This document shows positions 47,580 to 59,041 of a stretch of 64,000 nucleotides of DNA, in pieces; position 1 is the stretch's first letter; every line of letters starts with the position of its first letter. The stretch comes from Nectonema munidae (lineage: Eukaryota > Nematomorpha > Nectonematoida > Nectonematidae), in NCBI GenBank assembly GCA_030549495.1, contig JAUIRK010001052.1, positions 2,542,001-2,606,000 of the forward strand. Reading direction: 5' to 3'. Under the pieces are notes generated by a model that saw only the letters and a list, made by a program, of their open reading frames with translations, was not told the DNA's origin and did no database searches. The position numbers and the translations under genes are program-made.

Positions 47580-48140
47580 TTTTTTTTCAAAATTTACGAA
47601 AATTTATTCTGTTTTTCCCTGATACTTCAAGACTTTTTTTATATATATCTTACACATCATTTGAAAAAATTTTTAAAGTATTTTGTAAAAGTTAAAAGTT
47701 TATGTTGTGGGTTTTAAGTCAAATGCAAATATTTTAGTACTAATAATAAAACAGTTACTCTTGAGATATTGTTTTTGTAATAATTTTTTTTTGGAGTTAT
47801 AAATAATGTATTTGTGATCAAACATATTTAAAGCTAAATCTTAAACCAGTTTGGTTAACATGAGGCCAATAACATTATCTTTCAAAAACTGAAAAAAGCA
47901 GTATAAACAAATTTTCATTTTATTCCAATTTTTCAAATGATATAAAAGGATGTAACGTATAAAAATTGAAAGTTTCAAACCTAGAAGCCTACCCTTTATC
48001 TTTGAAAGATAGCAAAACCATCTGAAAAATAATTTACTCGTAATAATTACTTTGTTTAATCTATCTATAAGTGAAACAAAAAAAAACAAAATTCACTTTG
48101 ATATTTCTAAAATAAATTGATAAGTCATGAATGACCCATT
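47580..48140. other. AT-rich DNA, nothing recognised
   Basis: No supported feature. The frame at 47841-48089 on the - strand has no domain. Confidence 0.35.
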
Positions 48141-48151
48141 ATGTCTTAAGG

Positions 48152-48563
48152 CAGGGTCGGCAAATGATGGCACGCGTGCCAAACCAGGCACTCCAAGCAA
48201 TTTTCAGTGGCACGCAAAAATTCTAAGTTTTACAATTAAATTTTTTCATTTACACATAAAGTAAAATAAATTTTTAAACATTTTTTATGGCAATCAAATG
48301 TGCTTTTAACATTGCACAACCATTATTTAGTATTGTGTCGATATTGAAGAGTTGGCTAAAGTTATCAAAGAGTCAAGCACTAATTACTTATATAATTTTA
48401 CTTATTATTGTATATTTATGTTAATTTGTATATAAAAGTTAAATAAATTATAAAACAATTATGTTGATTTTGGTTTGAATAAATATACATAGGAGATTGA
48501 CACTCAAAATGATTTGAGAAGTGTTAAGTTGGCACGCGGTTAGCATAAGAATGCCGACCCCTG
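48152..48563. mobile_element. hAT miniature element, 412 bp
   Basis: Flanked by perfect 8-bp duplications TCTTAAGG (48144-48151 and 48564-48571). Ends are CAGGGTCGGCAAATGATGG and, in complement, CAGGGGTCGGCATTC. Subterminal GGCACGC words occur on both sides. The interior codes for nothing. Its terminus is close to that of the 20.65-kb hAT, so a related transposase may mobilise it. Confidence 0.9.
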
Positions 48564-48975
48564 TCTTAAGGGACATACATATATTAAGTAACGCAAAATT
48601 TTTGAGATTTTAATCCTCATTCTCCTATGTAACACATTCATGACACCCTCGCTACCAATTACCTTTCAAAAATTCTTTCCTTTGATATCACTCGTGGGGC
48701 TCTTTACCCTGATCTTCCCCTAAATCTCCCATTTTCATCCCCAATAAAGCAATAGTAGATCAGGTAATATCAAATAAATAAAATTTATTAAAGTTCTCGA
48801 TTTAAGTTTAGATAAAAAATTGGGTTGCCTTTATATTCAAGGGTAAATTTTTTTTAAATAAAAAAAATCAACCACCTACTCCAATTTTAAATAGTTTTGC
48901 TGCTGGCAAAAATCATTTTGAACAAGGTTGTGTTAGTGTTAGTAATATGCGTGCATACTATCCCTTGAGTAGAAT

Positions 48976-49055
48976 GTGCAAAGCGTGGCTGGATGAGCCT
49001 TCAATTGTTCAAAGTACAGGTTGTGTTTTCATCACACTATATATATATATATCAT
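48976..49055 (+). repeat. Degenerate copy of the hammerhead repeat
   Basis: Shares 'gtgcaaagcgtggctg', 'gatgagccttcaat' and 'aaagtacaggttgtgttttc' with the 14.4-kb locus, and like it ends in a TA microsatellite. CTGGATGAGCC has an extra G in the core, and the GGCGAAACATGTC part is missing, so no ribozyme can form. This shows the motif belongs to a dispersed repeat family. Confidence 0.7.
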
Positions 49056-49675
49056 ATAACGTAGATCAAATATTACTTATATATAGGTTTCTTCTAAAAG
49101 TACATCTTACCTCTATTCAATTTAACTTCCTTCACCTCAACTGCAACTGTACCTCCAGCTTCTCAACTTCTCTCAAGTTAATCTTGAATCCTTATTTTTC
49201 CAATCGCCTTGGTAATAATTAAAATGCATCAATAAACTCCAACTTTCTTCGTGAAGAATTTCGCAAGCATATGAAAAAATCCGATAATGCTTAGATATAT
49301 CTTCCTACCTACCTAACAGATACATATTGAACAAAATATTTAATATTCAAAATCAACATTTTAAACACAATAGAACTCAAATGAGATCATATGTATACAA
49401 AAATAATATACCTATATTTTTATTTTCCAATTTAAACATCCAGCATAATTAAAATAAAGTAAAAGGTTTAAACAAATATTGCAAAAAACTGTGAATGTCT
49501 TTATTTTTCAAGTAAAAAAAATACATATACGATATATATTAGTGATCTGGCAAAACAACATGGGAGACATTCTAGACTACCATATATCTTTTTACAAGAT
49601 CAATTGTAGTCCAAATTTTGCAATAAAATTTATAATGTTGAAAAATTTTTTAAGTTTATTTTGAGTTTATTTGGG
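49056..49675. other. AT-rich DNA, nothing recognised
   Basis: No supported feature. Confidence 0.3.
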
Positions 49676-49679
49676 CAAA

Positions 49680-50160
49680 AAGACACGCCGAATTTTACTT
49701 AGTTCATTTCACACGTAGAAGAATTAAACCATTACTCTTACAACTCAATACTACAAACCTAATATCTCCACAGAATCAAATTAAATATCTTGGGCTAGCC
49801 TTGCAACCCAACCTAAAATTCTTCACACATTTCAAAAATTCTTCAAAATACTTTTCTTTCTTAAAAACGCATTATCATAGCAATGGGGAATGACACCAAA
49901 ATCACAAAATTTATTTACAAAAGTCTCATATTTCCTGTCCTACAATACGAAATACTCTCTTGGGGCTCATCTTTAAAACATCGGTCTTCCCTAACTTATC
50001 TCAAAAAAAGACATCACGTCTGTCTTCTTTGACCAACGCCTACCATATTACAACAACCACAAAACATGAAGTATTCACTAATACCTTACCTCTCAAACTA
50101 TATATTGATACTTATATTTTATTTGAAAATATTTTTGGAGAGTTTTTAAACGTAAACAGC
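49680..50160 (+). pseudogene. Jockey-type LINE: RT C-terminal relic
   Basis: On the + strand near 49715-49850 come 'RRRIKPLLLQLNTTNLI', 'SPQNQIKYLGLALQPNLKFF' and 'THFKNSSKYFSFLKTHY', the K-Y-L-G-x-x-L-x-x-x-L-x-x-x-x-H region after the RT fingers. Around 49925 'LIFPVLQYEILSWGS' matches the following V-x-x-Y-x-x-x-x-W segment. Frame changes break it. It may be the 3' part of the LINE whose endonuclease lies at 43.99-44.99 kb. Confidence 0.55.
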
Positions 50161-50164
50161 GAAT

Positions 50165-51535
50165 ATGATTGAAACTTTCAGATATTTTTAAACCTTAAAT
50201 GCGAAAACTGAGTCCAAAAATTAAACCAGCATCTTCAATTTGGTATAAAAACAGATTTTTATTTAAATTTTAAAAATATTTCTGTTGATATTAGACGTAA
50301 ACTGCACATTTAATTGACAGTTTGACATTTTAAAATATCTGAATGTAAAAAGTGAGTTCAGAAATAAAACTAGCATGATTGATTTGGTATAAAAACATCA
50401 TTATAATCATCATCAATCCATTTGCCTTTGTAGGCCTGGCCCATACCCCATCTAGCTGAGGTCGACCTGTTGTTTGCAACGACTCCTCCATTTTCCTCTA
50501 CATTACGGGTCCTCACTCTTTAATTTTCTCTTGTTCATGCTTTCATCCACAAGGTTACACCAGGTCATTTTAGGCCTTCCTCTCTTCATTTTCCCATCGA
50601 TTACTTCGCCTTTTATCTTTCTTGTCAAACATTCTCCATTCATTCTTTCCAAATGGCCAAACCGGCGGAGAATCTGCTATCTTCTAATCCTCGATACCAG
50701 TCTTTTTTTCTCTACACATCGCTATCTATTCTGTCCTTCAGCGTCTTTCCACACATCATGCGTATCATTCTCATTTCGGTTGTTTGTAACATTCTAATAT
50801 CAGTCTTCTTCACCACCCAGCATTCAGATCCATAGCACATTGCACTTCTGATGCAAGCGTTATATGGCCTCGCTTTATACTTATAGGTAGACTTGGTATA
50901 AAAATATATATTTAATATAAAATTTCAGATAATATTTTTGAAGACAGTTTTCAGACGTAAACAGCAAATTTTATTAACACTGTCAAATATTTTTAAACCT
51001 TAATTCCAAAATCTGAGTCCAGAGATAAAACCAGCATAGTTGATTTGGTATAAAAACATATATTCCATGTAAAATTGAATAAAGGTGTTTAGAGAAAATT
51101 TTTAGAAGTAAACCGCAAATTTGATTAAAATCTATACGTATTTAGAAATCCTAAATGTAAAAAATGAGTCCTGAAATGAAACAAGAATGGCCGATTTAAT
51201 ATAAAAACATATATTTTATGTAAAATTTGAAGCAAGATTTTATTAGATATATTTCTGATCAATCAAAATTTTGATTGATATTTTCTAAAAAGTAAGAAAA
51301 AATTAAATATATAAAGTGTTAGGCGTTTAAAAATATAATTATAAATTTTCAAGAAAGTATATAATATAGATCCATAGTTATAAGGTTAACTAGAGATAAT
51401 GTCAAAATTTTGCTGAAAAATTGTAATTTTTGATTGAGAGTTTTTGACAAGAGGGGGTCATTCAACTACCATGAAAATGGTATCAAAAGATGAAGCTAGC
51501 GATTTTAGGAAAAGTCACGAAATACAAATTTAGAA
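50165..51535 (+). repeat. Satellite-carrying interspersed repeat, forward copy
   Basis: Contains about five units of the ~155-bp satellite (markers 'gagtccagagataaaacc', 'agcat' and 'gatttggtataaaaaca'). The 'caatcaaaattttgattga' palindrome and the unique end block (51460-51535) follow. The same order is found inverted at 15844-15279. A LINE 3' fragment interrupts the satellite at 50400-50885. Confidence 0.75.
50400..50885 (-). pseudogene. LINE 3' fragment inserted in satellite, with (GAT)n-type tail
   Basis: On the - strand from 50885 come 'RPYNACIRSAMCYGSECWVV', 'KKTDIRMLQTTEMRMIRMMC', 'GKTLKDRIDS' and further down 'WRSRCKQQVDLS'. These are typical of the domain after reverse transcriptase in several LINE clades (Y-G-S-E-C-W, then E-M-R-x-x-R-x-M, then K-D-R). 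The 3' end on this strand is a 'gatgatgattataatgatg' microsatellite (about 50409-50391). This is the target-primed junction, and it lies directly against the satellite. Stops interrupt the reading. The interrupted satellite gives the order of insertion. Confidence 0.8.
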
Positions 51536-51539
51536 TAAA

Positions 51540-52785
51540 TTTATTTCATTCGATATAGTAAAAAATCATTAAACACAACTCCAATCTGTAGGACAATTTC
51601 GCCAACACAAATTTATTTGTGGAATTTTGAATACATATACAGTATGAAAAATAATGCAAGGAAAAAGAAGATACAGTATAAAAAAAGTTTTCCATTGCGG
51701 TACTTTGGAATAGCTTTAACTGATAACAATGACTTAGATAGGAACCCAATAGAGCTATCCATTGAAAATGTCTAAAGTAGAAATAATTTTTGTTGAGAAA
51801 GGTCATAGTTTTAGGAAAAATGATGTAATAGTCAAAATATAACGCAAAACATCAAAACAGTGGTCTGGCAAGAAGACTAGGGAGTCGAAAACAAAAGCTA
51901 GCCAGACTATTATATATAAGTAAATGTATGATTTAGGGATATCATAATATACACACTTAAAATTTTAAGATTGTAAATTATATCTAAAAGTTATATTATT
52001 CTGAGTGATAGAGAGTTATAAACATTCACACATGTTTTTTGGCGATATCTCTTATGATACTTTAATTTTTTAGGGTCCTGAGAAAGAAATGTACATTTGA
52101 AAAAATTGAATTAGAGTATTTTTTTAGCCTAACCTTACTAAGAATAAGAGATTTTTTAGAAGTAGGGTTAGATAATGCAACTTTTTAATTATGTTGGTTT
52201 GGACAATTTAGTAAATAGGAACGAATGTAATAAATTGTGAATATATTGTATGTAACTTGTGCCCAATCAACAAAGTTGAAAAGTAGAAAATATATTTTAA
52301 AAATGACTTGAAAAACAAAAGTATGTTGAATTATCCCCAATTTTAAACTTATTTTATTTAATTAAAAAGTAATCTAATTTTTTACCTTGCCATCAATGGC
52401 TCACCTACTAAAACTTGATTTTCAATGTATTACCTTAAAGGCCAGCTGTGGCAAGACAAGATTACATTACATTTTGAGCAACTAAAACAAATCTAAATAA
52501 TAATAGATAATTTCGACCTACTTTTAGTTTTTAAGTGCCCAGTGTAATTCGTCTTTATATATATATTAATCATTAATATTAAATTATGTCTCTCAGTAGT
52601 CAATAATTAATAATGGTCTATCTGGTTTGAAAATTGAACTCAATTAAAAGAGTATATGAGATAAAAAAAAAAATACTTTCATTTCGTGTTCAACATTGCC
52701 ATGGTTTCAAAAAGATAAATGAAATATTACAGTGTTTCTCTTATTTTATTTAATCTTGTCCAATTCTTATATTTCTTAGTTATAA
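51540..52785. other. AT-rich DNA, nothing recognised
   Basis: No supported feature. The frame at 51546-51806 on the - strand has no domain. Confidence 0.35.
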
Positions 52786-52797
52786 AGCAACCCTAAA

Positions 52798-53224
52798 GAA
52801 TTCGAGTCAAAACGACCGAAAACCAAAACGCCCGAAACCAAAACACCCGATACAAGAACGTCTGAAACTTAAATCTACAAAAAATATTTAAAAATGTAAG
52901 ATTTTTTCTTGTATCTACATCTACGTTTTTTTCCAATGATTATCTTATATATTTTTATAAGAATATGTTAAATTACTTTGTATTCTTGTTTTCCTGAATT
53001 CATCTTTTCTGGTTTCAAACTGATGTCCCGTTTAAATTGGTAGTTTAATTGTTTTTCAAACCAAAGAAATAATGTATTTTTGTATGATCACATTTTTCTT
53101 TCAAGTCAAATTGATCACAATGATTTCGTGTCAAATCGACCGTTTTGAAAACTGTCCAAATGGAATAAACTTCAAAAAATAGTAACGCCCGAAATATTAT
53201 TTTCGGGCGTTTTGACCTAGCACC
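52798..53224. mobile_element. Miniature element with 'AACGCCCGAAA' repeats, probably hAT
   Basis: Near both ends the word GTCAAAACG(A/C)CCGAAAA occurs in inverted orientation. The left end holds four diverged, tandem 'aaaacgcccgaaacc' words. The right end holds a hairpin with AACGCCCGAAA facing TTTCGGGCGTT across TATTAT. An 8-mer ACCCTAAA flanks both sides (52790-52797 and 53225-53232). The outermost bases match poorly, so the exact boundary is uncertain. Confidence 0.5.
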
Positions 53225-53232
53225 ACCCTAAA

Positions 53233-53870
53233 ACCTAATTTTGAGAGTAATGATGATAAATTCATGAGCCTAATAATCCCCAATTTTTGAATCATCTTTA
53301 TTGTTAACCCGTCTAATCAAATGTTTAGCGGGAAACTGTCCAATGCCAGTAACACACTGAGAATGGTGATTTAAAAATTGCACATGCATTACCCTATATG
53401 CAGGTATATAAATCATCCCAAAAATTAGAAAGAACAAAATGTTGACATTTTCGCTGTAATAGATCGACTCAATTTTAAAAATAAGTTATGCCGTAAATTA
53501 TCAAAAAATAATTTTTTTTAATTAAAATTAAATGTCGTATATTTAGTTTACTTTAGACAAAAAATAAACTGTTGTTCAAAAATAAAAAATTATTTTATTA
53601 CAAAAATTAAGTGCTAAAAAATATTTTAAACTTGATATTTTGTGTTAGGGGTTTTTATAAAAACCAAATTAAGGTACTTATACAACGACATATACGGTAT
53701 CTATCATAAATTAAAGAATAAAATATGAAAAAATGGTTTTATATGTTTGAAATAAATTCAGTCACAAAATAAATGAAGAATGTTAATAATTTAGGAATTT
53801 TACGATTATTTTAGTGGTTATAAATTCCCTTGATCCTTTTGCCCTACGATAGAGATGAAATTAAAGTTGT
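53233..53870. other. AT-rich DNA, nothing recognised
   Basis: No supported feature. Confidence 0.35.
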
Positions 53871-53874
53871 TTAA

Positions 53875-55920
53875 CCCATTATGAACCAGCGAGTCATTTC
53901 TGGACGCCAAGGTAGGAAGTCAAATAAAAAATAAATATTTGTCATATTAATTTCTTCTCTTATTATTTTAACTTTATTTTACATGTCATCCATTGTAGCC
54001 ATATTTTCATTTTTGTAACTAGCAATTACAATCCTCGCGTAACTCGTATTTTTTATTCAAAATAGGTGCAAAATTGTTTTTAATTTTTTAACATGAGGAT
54101 TACTTTCTAGATTCGACATAAGCACAAATCAATTTTTACAAGTTTTATTATCTTTATGTCTAATACATATTTTACTTTGGATGAAGCCATTCATAATCTT
54201 GATAATAATCGTAATGGAAAGGATCTAGATGCCGTAGCTATACCTCCAGACAATGACTTAAGTGATATTGATGAAGGGGATCACGATGATACAGGATTAG
54301 CTTTTGTTCGTGATATTCTAGCAATAGTAGACGTTTTTGATATAAATTCCTCATATTATGATGAACCAGAAGAAAAATCAAAATTTAAAGTTTCAAATTT
54401 TGTGTGGAATCCTGTGCATTCAATATACACAAAGTTTACACACAAAATATCTGATGGAGCACAAAAAAGAAAACTAGAACTTACAGACATTTTAAAAGAT
54501 AAAATTCCTTTTGATTTTTTTTACCGATAATATTTATAATGAAATATTAGAAGAAACTGTAAGTTACGGAAAAATATTGAAAAATGATCCTATATTTGAT
54601 TTAGAATTTGATCAATTAAAAGCTTTTTTTGGAATTCTTCTTTTTTCTGATTACATTAGACTACCTAGTGAGAAGATGTATAAGTCGGAAGCTGAAGATA
54701 TGAGGTTTGATGTATTTAAAAGTCCTATGCCAAGGAACAAAATTTTGAAAATAAAATCTTGTTTCCATTTCGCTAATAACAGTGCTTCAAACAAGGATAA
54801 ATGTCTAAAGTACGCTCTTTGATGAATTCAATCAATATTTCATTTCATAAATACAGCATATTTCAACAAAATTTATTAATTGATGAAATGATGGTAAAGT
54901 ATTATGGACATCATAGACGCAAGCAATTTATTAGAGGTAAGCCGCTTTATGTGGAAGCCGGGGATATTGTTACAAATTTGACTTGTATTGTGGAAAAGAT
55001 CAAACTTTAGTCAAAAATGAAAAACCACTTGGCTCACGATTTGTTCTAAATTTAATAAATATTATCAATAACAATAAAGAGCATCGTTTGTTTTTCAATA
55101 ACTTCTTTACTTCTAGAGGTCTTTTAAAATTGCTTTCTGAAAAAAAGTTTCGTGCGACGGGAACAGTACGTCAAAATCGATTGGAAAAATACCCAGTAAT
55201 TTCTAAAAACATTAAAAGGAAATCGTGGAAAATTATAACATTTTTTTGACAAAAAGGCGAAATTTTATTGGTTTAAAGCAAAGGTCGTAAATGCAATGAT
55301 AAATTTTGACAAAGTCAAACCATTATCAAATGTTCAGAGGTATGATAGAACTAAAAAATACGTTAATATAGCTCAGCCAATATTAATGAAAAATTATAAC
55401 ACAAGTATGGCTGGAGTCGATACGACTGGATATTAATTAACAATAAGGTTTCGATATACGTGGAAAAAAGTAGTATTGCTGCTTGATAATTAGGATTTTA
55501 GATATGTCTGTAGTCAACAGTTGGCTTTTAACAGACTCGTTGGTAATGATAAATATGCCACCTCTTGATTTTAGAAGAAACCTAGCTTTAACACATTCAA
55601 AGCTTGCTACTTTTACAAAACTTAAAAAGACATCACTTAGTTCTACACCTAAAAGTTTAAGATATGATGGTAATGGACACATGCCAACGAGTCTAAATGC
55701 TAAACGTAAATGCCAATTAGAAGGATGTAAACTTCGCTCTACAAAAAAAGTGCGGCAAATACGGTGTACCTCTTTGCATGAAATGTTTTCATGCATAATT
55801 TTATTTTATTTTAAAATTTTTCCTTATTTTTCAGTAAAATAATTTGATATTTTTGCTATTCATATCAAAATTTTTTTACTAGATTTTGAGCTCAGTACCA
55901 GCGAGTCATTTTTAGACGCA
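53875..55920 (+). mobile_element. piggyBac transposon 2, right end unclear
   Basis: TTAA (53871-53874) precedes CCCATTATGAACCAG, a terminus like the non-palindromic end of miniatures A, B, E and F. A segment with ACCAGCGAGTCATTT, then a divergent dinucleotide region, then GACGC occurs at 53885-53907 and again, in direct orientation, at 55898-55919. The right terminus with TTAA was not found; it may lie up to ~150 nt further right but is unrecognisable. One decayed transposase gene lies inside. Confidence 0.7.
54156..55842 (+). pseudogene. piggyBac transposase 2, decayed
   Basis: ATG at 54156 opens an acidic N-terminus. Frames change at about 54520, 54810, 55000 and 55250. Recognisable parts are 'FDQLKAFFGILLFSDYIRLP', the first catalytic region 'LLIDEMMVKYYGHH', 'KQFIRGKPLY', the second catalytic region 'HRLFFNNFFTSRGLL', 'FRATGTVRQNR', and the third region 'MAGVDTTGY' (near 55410). 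In the second region the usual Asp of DNFFTS is Asn, so this copy lacks a catalytic residue even apart from the frame changes. The tail (55700-55790) holds C-x4-C and later cysteines of the cross-brace finger. It is older than piggyBac 1. Confidence 0.8.
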
Positions 55921-55924
55921 TCCG

Positions 55925-57430
55925 TAATGCAGCAAATGATGATTATTTTTCTGATAATTGTAGGGGTATTATGTAGGCAATAAATAAGTTGTATATAATG
56001 AAAATTCACCCAATTTCAACCAATTATAAAGTTGGTTAAGTATTTTCCAAGACCAAGTACTGTTTTTTACTTTTTATATTTAGATATAGACGAGAATATT
56101 TCAAAAACTTCTCTTAGTATCCATCATTTCTTTTTTTTAGTTTTGAACTAAAAATTTTCAAACCATTATAAAACACTTTAAATATGTCTCGTGTCTTTAT
56201 CACGACTAAACGAAATTTTATTAATTATATGTTGAATTAAAGAAGACTATTCTTTCCTCGGAAGTAAATACCGATGATAATAAAAAATACAAATACAAAC
56301 ACAAAAGTTTTTTTAATATTTCTATCTGTGTTTATATCTTTTATTATTTATTAGTATATTTATTTTAATTTTTAAAATATGCAAAATATAAGATGATATT
56401 TCTTAATTTTAATTTTGTATTGAGAAAAGTGACCAGCAAAACTTTCATTAAAAACATCAGCAGTGCCTTCTTTGAATTTCAATGCTAGTGGTCAGTGTAT
56501 GTAGGAAAAATAGTTGAAATGTACAAACTGGTAAGCCTATATAAAATTTCAATAAATTTATCAGCTTCAACATACATTAAAAGAATATTATTCATTTTTA
56601 ACGAGTATATCTTAACCGTGTTTGATGGAAAGCTTGTGATTCTTGAGAGGATATTCATCATTTAGACTGAATGGATCGCGATGGGCCTTTTCCACGATGC
56701 AGAGTTTGTTAATTCGAATAAATGTTTGGAATTGAAAATAAAAATAATTTATTCATTTAAATTAGTATAAATAACATGATTTGTTTACCGCTTTGAAGAC
56801 AAAATTTTTAGGAGAAATTCTCTGCTTTTTTTAAATGTATTTTATATAATAAAGCAGTCGATTTTCACTGTTACTCAAATGATTAAATAAAGTAAGAATC
56901 GTAATGAATTATATGCAACAGCTGCTAAGTATTCTAGCTTATCAAAATTTACATAGCTATCTGAGATAGTTGTTTGATTGGTTTGTTTCTATAGTCATCT
57001 GACATTGTTATCTAGCGAGTTGCTTATTTAGTTAGTCAGACAGGTTAGTTATTTATTCAATAGAAAAAGTAACTAAAACTTATCATTATAATAAGTTAGT
57101 TACTCAAAAAATAATTAACAAGTTATTGATTGATTCGATGAAACAGTCAAAATCACTTTGACAAAAAATCCATAGACGAAAGTGGTAGTACCGTCCGGGA
57201 ATTGAAGGTGTAATGAAATGGCCAAGGGGGTATGAATCTTCGAAAAGGTATTGATCCACAAGGCAACAAAAATTTTTTGCCAAAACTTTTTTTACATAAT
57301 TAAAATATATTAACCTCACTGATTATGAAAATAAAATTCGTTTTTACTAATTGTGTCTAATTTTCAAATTTTTAAAATTTTTATTTAATGACACCTATTT
57401 TTTAAATTAAAAATTTTTTTTTATTCATTA
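55925..57430. other. AT-rich DNA, nothing recognised
   Basis: 56930-57120 has a loose 'tagtta/gtcagaca'-rich low-complexity stretch. No gene or element boundary was supported. Confidence 0.3.
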
Positions 57431-57435
57431 TAAAA

Positions 57436-59041
57436 AAATTATTTAAAAAAATACTTCGACTTTCTTTTTTTTCTGTGAAATTCTTTTGATTCTTCGCGCT
57501 GTAATCCCCAACAATAATCCGCCATCATGTTTTCGTCCCACCTACCTTGATATCTTTCTTCCATTGTCTTTATTTCTTGATGAAATCTTTCTCCTTGCTC
57601 TTCGCCCATTTGCCCAAGATTTTTAGGGGATTTATCCAAGTGGCTATGTAAGTAGTGCATTTTTAGACTCATATTTGCGCCAAGGGTTTTGAAATTTACC
57701 AGCTATTTTCTACAAGCTTTGGATAATTTTCAGCTTTATTGTTTCCAAGGAAGTTGTTAATGACTTCAACATAGCTTTGCCAAGCATTTGCTTCAATTTC
57801 GCTCATAGATCTCACAAATTCATCATTTTTTACTAGCTTTCTGATTTGGGGACCGTCAAAGACTCCGGCCATCAACTTTTCTAAGCTAACACGGGGGTTT
57901 GAGTTAATTATGTGCTTAAAGCAATCTCCTTCTTTGTCCAATGATCTTACAAACTGCTTCATCAAACCCAATTTAATATGGAGAGGAGGCAAAATGATAT
58001 TTTTCTTTTCAACAAGCGGCTCCTTTATAATGTTTTTGCTTCCCACAATTGAATTTTCTCTCAGAGGCCATTCTTTTTGTGTCCAGTGATCGTTCTTATC
58101 TCTACTATCCCAAAGACAGTAAAAACAGAGAAACTTTGTGTATCCAGATTGTTGTCCCAACAAAAAGTTAACAATTTTGAAGCCAACACATAGTGACCAC
58201 TTATGATGTTCGTAATTAATACAATTTAACAAAAACTGTACATTTTCATAATCTTCTTTCAATGTTGTTGAATAGTCAATTAGAATCGAAAGAAATTTAT
58301 TCAAGTTGTGTAATAAAACACATTTCAAACTTTTGAGAGAGCCATCAATAAACAATCTCCATTCATCAGGTTTGTATGTGGTGTTGAGTGCAAATAGAAG
58401 ACCTTTGACATCATTACAATAAACTAACATTTCATTCTTTGTAAAAAATTTCAACAGTGAATGCTCTCTGGTTCTGTAGAAAGTTATTTTGGTGTTTTTT
58501 GTTAAACAATTTTTTTTCTTTTAAGCGAGAGGCCAACACTTCCGACTTTTCTTTACTCAGATCAAGATCTCTAATGAGGTCGCTGAGCTCTTCTTGATTA
58601 AACTTATTGTCCTGTTGCTTTCACTTTCGAAATGATCTTCGCTTGCACTTGCTTCGCTTGAAATTTCCTCTTCTATTTCTTTTTCATCTTGTGAATTAAA
58701 ATTTTCAGGAACTTTTGGAACTGGAATTCCAATATCATGTGGAATGGGTTGTCTGGCAGACTCCAAGTCAGGATAAACTAATTTTCTTTTTTTAAACTTT
58801 CTTTGATGTCGATCCAGCAAAAATAACAATCATTATGATGTTTTTTTGCAACACAAGACTTGCATGTTTTGTGCAGTGCACAACACTTATCTTGATCACC
58901 AAGTTTAACTTCAAAATATGCAAAATAAACTCTTTTAACAAAAGGTGATATATTTTTCCTTTGACTAGGCAAAGTATAACGCCCACAAATATAACAAAAA
59001 ATATCAGAAGGATTTTTACAAAATTTTCTAGACAACTTCAT
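57436..59041 (-). pseudogene. Broken copy of an unclassified protein family recalled from arthropods
   Basis: Read from 59041 downward, the N-terminal part has 'CYICGRY', 'FVKRVYFAYFEVKLGDQDK' and 'HKTCKSC' with 'NDCYFC', a set of paired cysteines suggesting zinc binding. Next come 'YPDLESARQPIPHDIGIPVP' and an acidic, serine-rich linker. The long core (57696-58454) holds 'YKPDEWRLFIDGSLKSLK', 'VNFLLGQQSGYTKF', 'LPPLHIKLGLMKQFVRSLDK' and 'EAWQSY'-like sequence. It ends in 'SLKMHYLHSHLDKSPKNLG' and 'GERFHQEIKTMEERYQGRW'. I recall near-identical motif order in uncharacterised proteins of many arthropods and some cnidarians. It is intronless, spans about 1.6 kb and is broken in at least three places. 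Multi-copy spread suggests a mobile element gene, but no terminal repeats were found and the activity is unknown. Confidence 0.75.
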
